This document shows positions 26,479-33,823 of a stretch of DNA of 64,000 bases, piece by piece (positions within the stretch are counted from its first letter, which is position 1; each line of letters opens with the position of its first letter). This stretch comes from Bacillota bacterium (GTDB lineage: Bacteria; Bacillota_E; JAJZYS01; JAJYTV01), in the NCBI GenBank assembly GCA_021845645.1, contig JAJZVM010000018.1, positions 11,775 through 75,774 of the forward strand, read 5' to 3'. Position numbers and translations under genes: made by a program. The notes under the pieces are model-generated. The model searched no databases, was not told where the DNA came from, and saw nothing but the letters and a program-made list of their open reading frames with translations.

Positions 26479-27242
26479 CGCCGGGCAAGGCAGCCAATGG
26501 GAACCGCGAGTGGTTTCGCCGCTATTACGGCGACGACTATATGGACTCCGTACGACAGATCCTCGGCTGGGAGCGCACAGAGCGCGAGGCGGACTTCGTG
26601 CTGCGGGTGACGGGCCTGCGGCAGGGGGCGCGCGTCGCGGATCTCGGCTGCGGCGAGGGACGCCATGCCCTCGCCCTCGCGGCAAGGGGCATGCGCGTGA
26701 CGGCGCTCGACATCAGTCCGTCCTTCATCGAACGGGGGCGGGCCGAGGCAGTGCGCCAGGGACTCCACGTGGACTGGGTCCTGGGCGACATGCGCACGCC
26801 GCGCCCGGGACCGTACGATCTGATCGCGCTCCTCTTCCAGATCTTCGGCTACTTCTCGGACGAAGAGAACCTGGAACTCCTGCGGGACTGGCGCAACGCG
26901 CTCGCGCCGGACGGCCGCCTGATCGTCGATGTCTGGAACCGCGAGCGCATCCTGGCCGACTTCGTTCCGCACGCGGAGTGGACCGCGGCCTCGGGCCTCG
27001 CGGTCCGGGAGGAGCGGACCTGGGACGCGGCGACAGGACGCCTCGCTGTGCGCTACCGGTACCGGCGGCGGGAGGGGCCGGCGCGCGCATACGACGCGAG
27101 CTTCCGCCTCTACGGCAGGGAGGAGATCACGGCGCTTCTCCGGCAGGCGGGCTTCGCTCTGGACCGCGTCTTCGGCGACCTCCAGGGGGCTCCATGGCGC
27201 CCGGACAGCCCGCGCCTCGTCGTCCTCGCCGCCGGGATCTGA
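26475..27242 (+). CDS. Class I SAM-dependent methyltransferase
   Basis: This Rossmann-fold methyltransferase has 255 residues with motif I VADLGCGEGRHALALA, motif II VTALDISPSFIERG and motif IV-like LGDMRTPRPGPYDLIALLF. The FGYFSDEENLELLRDW segment is typical of small-molecule methyltransferases. Start and stop overlap with the HIT gene (ATGA), so they are co-translated. The acceptor is unknown. Confidence 0.87.
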   Translation: MTPGKAANGNREWFRRYYGDDYMDSVRQILGWERTEREADFVLRVTGLRQGARVADLGCGEGRHALALAARGMRVTALDISPSFIERGRAEAVRQGLHVDWVLGDMRTPRPGPYDLIALLFQIFGYFSDEENLELLRDWRNALAPDGRLIVDVWNRERILADFVPHAEWTAASGLAVREERTWDAATGRLAVRYRYRRREGPARAYDASFRLYGREEITALLRQAGFALDRVFGDLQGAPWRPDSPRLVVLAAGI

Positions 27243-27326
27243 TGGTGGTTTTCGGGGCCTCGCGGCGAGGAGATCGCCTGCGGGCCCAGAAAGCATTGCG
27301 AGGAGCCGGAGCGGGGAGGTAGGGAC

Positions 27327-28529
27327 ATGTCGGCGGGAGATCGGATCACGGCAAGCGCCGAGGCCCTTGCGGGGCAGCTCACGGAGTGGCGGCGCCACCT
27401 GCACGAGCATCCGGAATTGAGTTTCCAGGAGTACGAGACGACGGACTTCCTCGAGCGCACGCTGCGGGGCTTCGGCGTCGACCCGGTGCGCAAGACCGAA
27501 ACCGGCCTCTGGTTCGATATCGAGGGCGCGAGGAGCGGGCGCACCGTGCTGGTGCGCGCCGACATCGACGCCCTGCCGATCGAGGAGGAGGCGGACGTCC
27601 CGTACAGGTCGGGACGGCCCGGCGTCATGCACGCCTGCGGTCACGACGGGCATACCGCGATCGCGCTTGGCGTGACGAAACTCCTGCTCGAGCGGCGGGC
27701 AGCGATCGCCGGGCGCGTCCGGGTCCTGTTCCAGCCGGCCGAGGAAAAGCTGCCCGGCGGAGCGCCGATGATGATCCGCGCCGGGGTGCTCGAGGGCGTC
27801 GACGAGGCCGTCGGCCTGCACCTCATCCCGATGCGGCTATGGGCCCCTGGCGGCGTGTTCCCCGTCGGGAGGGCGGCCCTGATCGACGGTCCGGCCATGG
27901 CCGCCGCCGAGGAGTTCCGCATCCGCATCCGGGGCGTGGGCGGGCACGGGGCGGCGCCGCATACGGCGGTGGACGCCATCGCCTGCGCGACGCAGGTGGT
28001 GAACGCTCTGCAGCATATTGTCAGTCGCCAGGTGGATCCGCTGCAGCCGGCCGTCGTCACCGTGGGCACGTTCCACGCGGGATACAACTTCAACGTCATC
28101 GCGCCGCAGGCCGAACTGACCGGCACGGTGCGGGCGTTCGACGAGTCCGTCCGGGACCGCATGGAGGAGAGTCTCAGGCGCATCGTCCGGCAGACGGCGG
28201 ACGCGTTCGGCGCGGCGGCGGACGTCGAGTACATCCGCGGCTATCCGCCGCTCGTCAACACCCCCGAGCAGGCGGACGTGGTCCGGGGGGTCGTCCGGGA
28301 TCTCTACGGGTCCGAGGCTCTCGAGCCGGCGGTGCCGATGATGGGGGCGGAGGACTTCGCCTACATCCTGCAGGAGCGCCCCGGGGCATTCCTCTGGCTG
28401 GGCTGCGGCAGCGAGGAACTCGAAGCCACCTACGCGAACCACCACCCAAAGTTCGCCATCGACGAACGGGCCCTCCCCATCGGCGCGGCCGTGCTGACGA
28501 CAGCGGCGCTGCGTCTGCTGGAAAGGTAG
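27327..28529 (+). CDS. M20-family amidohydrolase (hippurate/N-acyl amino acid hydrolase-like)
   Basis: This 400-residue metallopeptidase of the M20D type starts with LTEWRRHLHEHPELSFQEYE, then has the metal-binding MHACGHDGHTAIAL motif, the catalytic FQPAEEKLPGG segment, the dimerisation-domain histidine in GVGGHGAAPH and the late GAEDFAYIL motif. Substrates in this family are N-acylated amino acids, indole-acetyl conjugates or N-acetyl-diaminopimelate; none can be chosen here. GGGGAGG precedes the ATG. A strong hairpin follows the stop. Confidence 0.9.
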   Translation: MSAGDRITASAEALAGQLTEWRRHLHEHPELSFQEYETTDFLERTLRGFGVDPVRKTETGLWFDIEGARSGRTVLVRADIDALPIEEEADVPYRSGRPGVMHACGHDGHTAIALGVTKLLLERRAAIAGRVRVLFQPAEEKLPGGAPMMIRAGVLEGVDEAVGLHLIPMRLWAPGGVFPVGRAALIDGPAMAAAEEFRIRIRGVGGHGAAPHTAVDAIACATQVVNALQHIVSRQVDPLQPAVVTVGTFHAGYNFNVIAPQAELTGTVRAFDESVRDRMEESLRRIVRQTADAFGAAADVEYIRGYPPLVNTPEQADVVRGVVRDLYGSEALEPAVPMMGAEDFAYILQERPGAFLWLGCGSEELEATYANHHPKFAIDERALPIGAAVLTTAALRLLER

Positions 28530-28533
28530 CGAG

Positions 28534-28573
28534 ACGCCACCTGAGTCCCCCCGTTCGGGGGAGCGGGTGGCGT
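28534..28573 (+). terminator. Hairpin terminator after the M20 gene
   Basis: ACGCCACC (28534-28541) pairs exactly with GGTGGCGT (28566-28573), with an inner C5/G5 stem closing a GTTC-containing loop. It begins five bases past the stop codon. Confidence 0.6.
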
Positions 28574-28592
28574 CCCTCGGTTTCTTCGCGAT

Positions 28593-28638
28593 GCGCAGCA
28601 GGAAGCGACGCTCTTCTGGGCGTCGCTTCCTGCTGCGC
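28593..28638. repeat. Perfect 19-bp inverted repeat
   Basis: GCGCAGCAGGAAGCGACGC (28593-28611) is followed after the eight-base loop TCTTCTGG by its exact reverse complement (28620-28638). It is a second, separate hairpin after the one at 28534. It could be an extra terminator, a processing site or the stem of a small RNA. No T-run follows. Confidence 0.75.
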
Positions 28639-28854
28639 GAGGCCGCAGACGTGGCTGGGCGGAGAAGTTTTAGCAAGGTGGACAGCGCGATGCCGCGCCA
28701 GGGTGGTGCGCCAAGACAAGAAGCCGCTAAGAAATAGGGGCCGGCCCCCTCGAAACCCCCAGAGACCCTCCGCTTGGTTCGCATTGCTCTAGCGAACCAC
28801 CTTACTGCAATGCGCCCCGCCTCTTGGCGGGTGCGTCACGGGAGGGATTCTCTC
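28639..28854. other. Intergenic region rich in inverted repeats, no gene seen
   Basis: No supportable protein gene is present. Visible structures are GGGGCCGGCCCC (28737-28748), an 8-bp stem TGGTTCGC/GCGAACCA (28775-28782 with 28792-28799), and CCCGCC/GGCGGG around a TCTT loop (28816-28831) just before the ribosome binding site of the next gene. The AGGGTGGTGC stretch at 28710 faintly recalls a T-box core, but a matching specifier loop was not found. It may be a structured 5' leader. Confidence 0.35.
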
Positions 28855-29709
28855 TTGGGTACGTTATCGCTCCTTTGGGAGCTTCTCGCCGATCGCAACG
28901 CGCGTCGCGTGATCTTTGCGGTCACGGTCGGACTCGTGCCGCTGGCCACGCTCGTGCCGGCGGCCCTGGCGCCGGGACTGGGCACCGCAGGTGGCCTTGG
29001 CGGTTTTCTGGCTCTCCTTGTCTTCTCCGCCTTCAGCACCGGTCTACTGCTGCTCGGGTCGAGCGCGGCCGTCGCTGCCGTCACGGTTCGGCTGCAGGGT
29101 CTCTCCTGGCAGGAGTTCAGGGCGCGCACGCTCGCCGCGGCCATCGGCGGACTCCTGGGCCTGGCCGTGGTGGGCGGCGTCGTGGTGCCGGCACTGGCGC
29201 TGGTGTTTGCGCTTGTGCCGCTCCTGCGCTGGCCTGCCTTCATCGTCGGCCTGATGGCCGTCGGCTGGCTCGCGATGCTGTCGGCCGCCGCGGCCGACGT
29301 CGGTCCCGTGAACGCGCCCAGGGCGTTGCTTGAGCTCTGGCGCCGGCAGGTGCTCCATGTTTCGCTCCGTCTTGCCGTGCTCTGCCTCCTGATCGCGACG
29401 GTGCTCGGCATCCTCGTGCGCTCGGGGGTGCAGGCGACCCTGGCCGTATGGCTCGCGGCCGCCGTCGTCTGTCTGGCGCCGGCCGGCGCCGGATTCGTCT
29501 GGCAGGGCGCCTGGCGCCTCGAAGGCCTGCCGCTTTGGGTGGACAGGTACCTGCATGAGACCGAGGAAGGCGTCATGCGCTCGGTGACCACGGCCCTGCG
29601 CGATTGGATCTTCGTCTCGCAGCAGGAAGAAGAGCCCCCGATCGCAAAATCGCCCTCGCGGCGAACCGCGCTTGCGGGTAGCGGCCGATTCGGTTCCGAC
29701 AGGGCCTAG
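28855..29709 (+). CDS. Polytopic membrane protein of unknown function
   Basis: The 284 residues start at TTG 28855 after GGGAGGGA. They contain about six hydrophobic helices (for example VIFAVTVGLVPLATLVPAAL, GLAVVGGVVVPALALVFALV, WLAMLSAAAADVGPV, LRLAVLCLLIATVLGILV, LWLAAAVVCLAP-type). An amphipathic cytoplasmic-looking C-terminus is rich in Glu and Arg. The overall pattern recalls YIP1 or DUF624-like proteins, but I do not recognise it with confidence. It is followed in the same direction by the lipoprotein gene. Confidence 0.6.
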   Translation: MGTLSLLWELLADRNARRVIFAVTVGLVPLATLVPAALAPGLGTAGGLGGFLALLVFSAFSTGLLLLGSSAAVAAVTVRLQGLSWQEFRARTLAAAIGGLLGLAVVGGVVVPALALVFALVPLLRWPAFIVGLMAVGWLAMLSAAAADVGPVNAPRALLELWRRQVLHVSLRLAVLCLLIATVLGILVRSGVQATLAVWLAAAVVCLAPAGAGFVWQGAWRLEGLPLWVDRYLHETEEGVMRSVTTALRDWIFVSQQEEEPPIAKSPSRRTALAGSGRFGSDRA

Positions 29710-29800
29710 CAGGCCGTCGCCCGTGTCCGGTGGCGGCCAGGGCGGACCGTATCGTCCGGGCCCAAGGCACGGGTCCTCGCCGCGTGAGGGGGGAGCCTCG

Positions 29801-30367
29801 ATGATGCGCAAGACCTGGATGCTGGCCCTGCCTCTGATGTTCCTGCTCGCCGCCTGCGGCACGACCGCGAGCGCGGCGAGCGGGCAGCATCACGCGAAAA
29901 AGGCCGGCTCCTTCCAAAGCAGCGGCGCTACCGCCAGCGGTACGGGCTCCGTGGCCATAGGGACGGTCACGGTGGGTGGCAAGAGCGAACAGGTGCTGAC
30001 GACGCCGTCGGGCCTGACGCTCTACTACTTCACGCCCGATACCGCGACCCAGGCCACATGCAGCGGCGCCTGCGCCAAGATCTGGCCGCCGCTCGTGCTC
30101 GGGTCGGGCCGGCCGTCGGCACCGCCCGGTCTCAAGGGGACGCTGGGCACCGTGCAGGGCGCGAACGGCCTGCAGGTGACCTACAATGGCCATCCGCTCT
30201 ACGCCTTCTCGGGCGACAAGAAGCCGGGGCAGGCGAACGGCGAGGGACTGCAGGGCAAGTGGTACGTCGCCACCGTAGGCCTCGCGAGCGGGGCGGGCGG
30301 CGGTGTCGGCACCTCGTCGAGCGGCGGTTCCTCGAGCAGCGGCTCGTCCGGCAGTTCCGGCTGGTAA
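29801..30367 (+). CDS. COG4315-like lipoprotein with Y-x-(F/W/Y)-x-x-D repeats
   Basis: This 188-residue secreted lipoprotein has a signal peptide (MMRKTWMLALPLMFLLAACG) with the lipid-modified cysteine at about residue 19. The mature part carries the family motifs: GLTLYYFTPDT followed by CSGACAKIWPPLV, and HPLYAFSGDKKPGQANGEG followed by GKWYVAT. A glycine/serine-rich tail (about 170-188) follows. The family is common in Gram-positive and actinobacterial envelopes and has been linked to redox or metal-related functions without a defined reaction. A perfect hairpin follows the stop. Confidence 0.82.
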   Translation: MMRKTWMLALPLMFLLAACGTTASAASGQHHAKKAGSFQSSGATASGTGSVAIGTVTVGGKSEQVLTTPSGLTLYYFTPDTATQATCSGACAKIWPPLVLGSGRPSAPPGLKGTLGTVQGANGLQVTYNGHPLYAFSGDKKPGQANGEGLQGKWYVATVGLASGAGGGVGTSSSGGSSSSGSSGSSGW

Positions 30368-30378
30368 CCGAGAACTAC

Positions 30379-30408
30379 GAAGGCGCCCTCCCGGCGGAGG
30401 GCGCCTTC
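30379..30408. terminator. Perfect bidirectional terminator hairpin
   Basis: GAAGGCGCCCTCC (30379-30391) is followed by loop CGGC and its exact complement (30396-30408). It sits between the lipoprotein gene (plus) and the MFS gene (minus) and would serve both. Confidence 0.75.
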
Positions 30409-30421
30409 ACGCCGCAAAGCG

Positions 30422-31789
30422 TCAGATGCGGTCTTCGGCGGCCGCGATCTCGAGCGGCAGTCCCTTCGGTTCCGGCAGGGCGTAAATCGTGAGCAGCGCG
30501 CCGAGCAGCGACACGACGGCCAGGATCGCCATCGTGCCCGCCAGCTGCAGGTGCAGCACGAGCAGTGGCATCAGGAAGGCCCCCAGGAACGCGCCGAACT
30601 TGGCGCTGCCGGCCGAGATGCCGTCGCCGAGTCCACGGATCTCCACGGGGAAGACCTCCGCCGGGAAGATGAACGTGGTGACGTTGGGGCCGAACTCGAT
30701 GAAGAAGTAGCTGACCGCGTAGACGGCCAGGAAAACGATCGGCAGGGCGCGCACGGCCGGGATCAGGGCGATGACGCCGTAGGCGGCGGTCATCACGAGG
30801 AAGCCGCGCCACTGGATGCGCTTGCGGCCACTCTTGTCCACGCGGCGGACGGCGAGCCAGTAGCCTGGGACGGCGGCGACGAGGAAGATCAGCGCCGCGA
30901 TCAGGGTCGAGAAAAGGAGCGAGGCGCCCGGCAGCAGGGCGCGCAGGATGATCTGCGACGAGACGCCGGTGCCATAGAACGCGATGTCCATCAGGAACCA
31001 TGCGCCAGCCGTGCCGAGCAGGCGTTTGCGGTAGATCGGATCCGTGAGGCGCGCCTTGCGGCTGCGGCTCTGCACCGTCGCGTTCTGGAGGTCGATGCCG
31101 GCGACGTCGTGCACCACCTGCGCAGCCGACTGCGCCTCGCCGCGGACGGTGAGCGCGTAGCGAGGGGTCTCCTTGATGGTGCGGCGGAGGTAGATCACGG
31201 AGGCGGCGGGGATCGCGCCGATGGCCAGCATGAGGCGCCACGCGAGGTCGTGCGGCACGCCGGTGGCGAGGAGCAGCGCGGCCATGGCCGGTCCGGCGAG
31301 AAGGCCGAGCCCCTGCATCGAGAAGACGGTGCCGATCATCTGGCCGCGGTTCGAGCGGTTTGCGTACTCGCTCGTGATGATCGCCGAGCCCGCGTAGTCG
31401 CCGCCGACGCCGAAGCCCACCAGGGCGCGGAACAGCATCAGCTGCCAGACCGTGTGCGAGAAGGCAGAGAAAACGGCACCGAGCGTCAGCAGAATGACCT
31501 CGATGCCGTAGATGCTCTTGCGCCCGAGAAGGTCCATCGCCCGGCCGAAGACGATGGCCCCCAGCATGGACGCCAGGAGGGACGTCGAGTTCAGCCACAT
31601 CAGGTCCGTGGTGGATAGGTGCCAGATCGGTGTCAGGATCGCGGTGACCGTGCCGATGATGAAGAGATCGTAGGCGTCTGTGAAGAAGCCCATGCCGGCG
31701 ATGAGAACGGTGCGCCAATGGTAGCGCGAGAAATCTGCCTCGTCGAGCGCGTGGTACACCGACTGGATATCCGACGTCTCCGTCAGCAA
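30422..31789 (-). CDS. MFS transporter, phosphate/sugar-proton symporter type
   Basis: This 455-residue, 12-helix transporter has the N-terminal motif VLIAGMGFFTDAYDLFIIGT, very similar to the PHS family of phosphate:proton symporters. It also has the MFS loop motif GRAMDLLGRKSIYG and the FLMDIAFYGTGVSSQI segment of helix 7. The conserved aspartate of FFTDAYDLF and the later EFGPNVTTFIFPAEVFP stretch fit PHS members. It probably imports phosphate or another small anion with protons. The start is TTG 31789 with GGGAGCG upstream. Confidence 0.85.
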   Translation of the reverse strand: MLTETSDIQSVYHALDEADFSRYHWRTVLIAGMGFFTDAYDLFIIGTVTAILTPIWHLSTTDLMWLNSTSLLASMLGAIVFGRAMDLLGRKSIYGIEVILLTLGAVFSAFSHTVWQLMLFRALVGFGVGGDYAGSAIITSEYANRSNRGQMIGTVFSMQGLGLLAGPAMAALLLATGVPHDLAWRLMLAIGAIPAASVIYLRRTIKETPRYALTVRGEAQSAAQVVHDVAGIDLQNATVQSRSRKARLTDPIYRKRLLGTAGAWFLMDIAFYGTGVSSQIILRALLPGASLLFSTLIAALIFLVAAVPGYWLAVRRVDKSGRKRIQWRGFLVMTAAYGVIALIPAVRALPIVFLAVYAVSYFFIEFGPNVTTFIFPAEVFPVEIRGLGDGISAGSAKFGAFLGAFLMPLLVLHLQLAGTMAILAVVSLLGALLTIYALPEPKGLPLEIAAAEDRI

Positions 31790-32282
31790 GCAGCGGTCGC
31801 TCCCTTGACCTGACGCACTGCGATGCCCCAGGACGCTCCTGGGCCGGGTCCGAGCACGCCCATCGTGCCCCTTGCAAGACTAGCGTATCACGTTTGGCCC
31901 CGCAATGGGCCCGCGGCGGATTCGGGGGCCTGCGGGACGGGCGTGAACACAGCCCCGCGGGACGGGCGTGAACACAGCACCGCGGGACGGGCCGGCGAAC
32001 CTGGGTGGCCCTGCTTGCATGCCCGGTGGCCGCTCAGGCGTGACAGACGGCCCTCGGGGGAAGGTTCCGGACGGTCGTTTGTCGCCCATTTCTTCGTTTC
32101 CGGGCCGATAGGCCCTAGCGCGGCGACTTTTTGGGCGTTTGGACCATGGCATTGGAAGTAGGGCGAAGGGAGTAAGCATTGACCCCGTTTGGTGATGGGA
32201 TGGGACAGTTGCTCGACGTACATTGCAATTGGGAACGAAATCACAAGGCGCCGACACGGTGCCATGTGGGAGGCAGAACAAG
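31790..32282. other. Intergenic region upstream of the tusA-dsrE-hdr locus
   Basis: Nearly 500 bases without a gene that I can support separate the minus-strand MFS gene from the plus-strand TusA gene. It contains a 25-bp tandem repeat at 31932 and is less GC-rich towards the TusA gene (for example CGTACATTGCAATTGGG at about 32214). It probably holds divergent promoters, but no convincing -35/-10 pair was found. Confidence 0.4.
31932..31991. repeat. Short tandem repeat, 25-bp unit, about 2.4 copies
   Basis: The unit begins GCGGGACGGGCGTGAACAC and occurs at 31932-31956 and 31957-31981 with one base different; a third copy starts at 31982 and diverges after ten bases. It lies in the gap upstream of the tusA-dsrE-hdr locus. 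Confidence 0.8.
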
Positions 32283-32537
32283 ATGTCGGTTGTGGAACTG
32301 GCGACGCTGCAGGTCAGCAAGACGGTGGACGCGCGCGGAACTTCGTGCCCCGGTCCGATCCTGGCGGCCAAGAAGGGCATCGTGGACGTGAAGGTCGGGG
32401 AGATCATGATGGTCCTCGCCACCGACAGCGGCACCAAGAAAGACCTGCCCGCCTGGGCCAAGAAGATGGGTCACGACTACCTCGGCGTCCTCGAGGAAGG
32501 CGGCATCTTCAAGCTCTACGTCAAGCGCCTCAAGTAA
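32283..32537 (+). CDS. tusA: TusA-family sulfur carrier protein
   Basis: This 84-residue TusA/SirA-fold protein has the nucleophilic Cys22 in the diagnostic motif TSCPGPILAAKKGI. It accepts sulfane sulfur as a persulfide and hands it to partner proteins. GGGAGG precedes the ATG. It leads a set with DsrE2, DsrE and Hdr-like proteins; in sulfur oxidisers TusA-DsrE proteins feed sulfur to DsrAB or to heterodisulfide-reductase-like complexes. That makes a metabolic role more likely than tRNA thiolation. About 280 bases with no recognised gene separate it from dsrE2. Confidence 0.92.
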   Translation: MSVVELATLQVSKTVDARGTSCPGPILAAKKGIVDVKVGEIMMVLATDSGTKKDLPAWAKKMGHDYLGVLEEGGIFKLYVKRLK

Positions 32538-32820
32538 GCTGATCGCTCGGTAGCTGCGCGAGCTGCCGCAAACGGACGACCCAACCTGCGAGCCAGAGCA
32601 CGCGAGCGCCCGAAGAGGGCGCCGCGGGGCCCTGTGGGTTCCTCTACCCGCAAACGGCAGATGCGCAGGACGCGCAGCGTGCCCCGCAGCCCGGGAACCG
32701 TCACGCGCAGGGCAAGAAGGAAGAGGCGCGACGCATCTCGGGCGGGGCGCGCGATCCGGCTGGCCGGAACTTGCCTGCGTCAAGCCCTGGAAGGCTTGGT
32801 GCCAGAGGAGGCAATCGTCG

Positions 32821-33297
32821 ATGGATACCACCAAGAAGACCATCATCCTGTTCAGCGGGGATTTCGACAAGGCCCTCGCCGCGTTCATCATCGCGAATGG
32901 CGCAGCCGCGATGGGTGACGACGTGACCATGTTCTTCACGTTCTGGGGTCTCAACGTCCTGCGCAAGTCGGTCGCGCCGCCGCACAAGAAGAGCTTTCTG
33001 CAGGGCATGTTCGGCGGCATGATGCCGAAGGGTCCGGGCAAGCTCGGGCTCTCCAAGATGAACTTCGCGGGCATCGGCCCCAAGCTGATGCGGCGGGTGA
33101 TGCGCCAGCAGAACGTGAGCTCGCTGGAGGAACTGATCGCCACCGCCCGCGAGCAGGGGGTCAAGATGATCGCCTGCAAGATGTCGATGGACGTGCTCGG
33201 CCTGAGTGAGGACGAGTTGATCGACGGGCTCGATTACGTCGGCGTCGCCACGTACCTGGGCGAGGCGGACGAGGCCGGCGTCAACCTGTTCATCTGA
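32821..33297 (+). CDS. dsrE2: DsrE2-type sulfurtransferase
   Basis: This DsrE/DsrF-superfamily protein has 158 residues. The start KKTIILFSGDFDKALAAFII, the FFTFWGLNVLRKSV segment, a flexible lysine/glycine-rich middle (PKGPGKLGLSKMNFAGIGPK) and the single Cys119 in MIACKMSMDVLGL are diagnostic of DsrE2. Cys119 is the expected persulfide site. The usual partner is TusA, encoded 283 bases upstream. Membrane helices present in some DsrE2 proteins are not evident here. A strong hairpin separates it from the FlpD-like gene. Confidence 0.9.
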   Translation: MDTTKKTIILFSGDFDKALAAFIIANGAAAMGDDVTMFFTFWGLNVLRKSVAPPHKKSFLQGMFGGMMPKGPGKLGLSKMNFAGIGPKLMRRVMRQQNVSSLEELIATAREQGVKMIACKMSMDVLGLSEDELIDGLDYVGVATYLGEADEAGVNLFI

Positions 33298-33307
33298 TGC
33301 ATCCGGA

Positions 33308-33339
33308 GCCGACGCGGCGCCGCGTGGCGCCGCGTCGGC
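33308..33339 (+). terminator. Perfect 14-bp hairpin between dsrE2 and the hdr genes
   Basis: GCCGACGCGGCGCC (33308-33321) pairs exactly with 33326-33339 around a GCGT loop. There is no T-run. It may partly terminate transcription or stabilise an mRNA end, giving different amounts of TusA/DsrE2 and of the Hdr subunits. Confidence 0.55.
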
Positions 33340-33424
33340 AGGATCCGCGGGCCGCCCGGCAGGCGGGCGGCATTCCCAGACGCCCGGCATGACGAAAGGT
33401 CATCGACGGCAAGGAGGGCTTGAA

Positions 33425-33823
33425 GTGAGTCAATCGGCCACGACCCGCGTCCTCGTCTTCTCTACGAACAACATCTCCGACCCTGGCATCGACCTGGCCG
33501 GGAGCAGGCACCTGCACTACTCTCCCGGTGTCGTCGTGATCAGCCTGCCGTGCGCTAGCGGCATCAAGCCGAGCTGGATCGTCCACGCGCTCACCCACGG
33601 CTTCGACGGCGTCTTCATCGCCGCGGACGGGGACGAGTGCGCCTACCTCACCGACTGCAGCAAGCGGTCCGCCGGCATCGCAGAGCAGGCGCAGGCCGAG
33701 CTCGTCGAACGCGGGCTATCGCCGAACCGGGTGCGTCTCGCGGCCGTCTGCTCGGTCTGTGCCGAACCGTTCACCAAGCAGGTCACCGAATTCGTCGAGG
33801 ATCTCTCGGAGGCGGTGGTATAG
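33425..33823 (+). CDS. MvhD/FlpD-like iron-sulfur electron-transfer subunit
   Basis: The 132 residues from GTG 33425 follow AAGGAGGG at an ideal distance; an upstream in-frame ATG at 33389 lacks such a site. The pattern GFDGVFIAADGDECAYLTDCSKRSAG is that of MvhD/FlpD, the [2Fe-2S] protein that passes electrons to HdrA. The usual N-terminal cysteine pair is missing (the region reads VFSTNNISDPG), leaving Cys43, Cys72, Cys78, Cys109 and Cys112. The stop abuts the HdrA-GltD gene start. It probably docks on HdrA; the cofactor type is uncertain. Confidence 0.8.
   Translation: MSQSATTRVLVFSTNNISDPGIDLAGSRHLHYSPGVVVISLPCASGIKPSWIVHALTHGFDGVFIAADGDECAYLTDCSKRSAGIAEQAQAELVERGLSPNRVRLAAVCSVCAEPFTKQVTEFVEDLSEAVV

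Noticed and set aside
28639..28854. Possible T-box or other riboswitch before the membrane-protein gene
   Set aside because: AGGGTGGTGC resembles part of the T-box core, but no specifier loop, antiterminator or amino-acid gene downstream was found. Kept only as a structured intergenic region.
31932..31991. CRISPR-like array
   Set aside because: The units are directly adjacent with no spacers and only about two and a half copies, so it is a simple tandem repeat.
32538..32820. Possible small gene between tusA and dsrE2
   Set aside because: The plus-strand frame here is arginine-rich without an RBS or recognisable pattern, and the minus-strand frame is a composition artefact.
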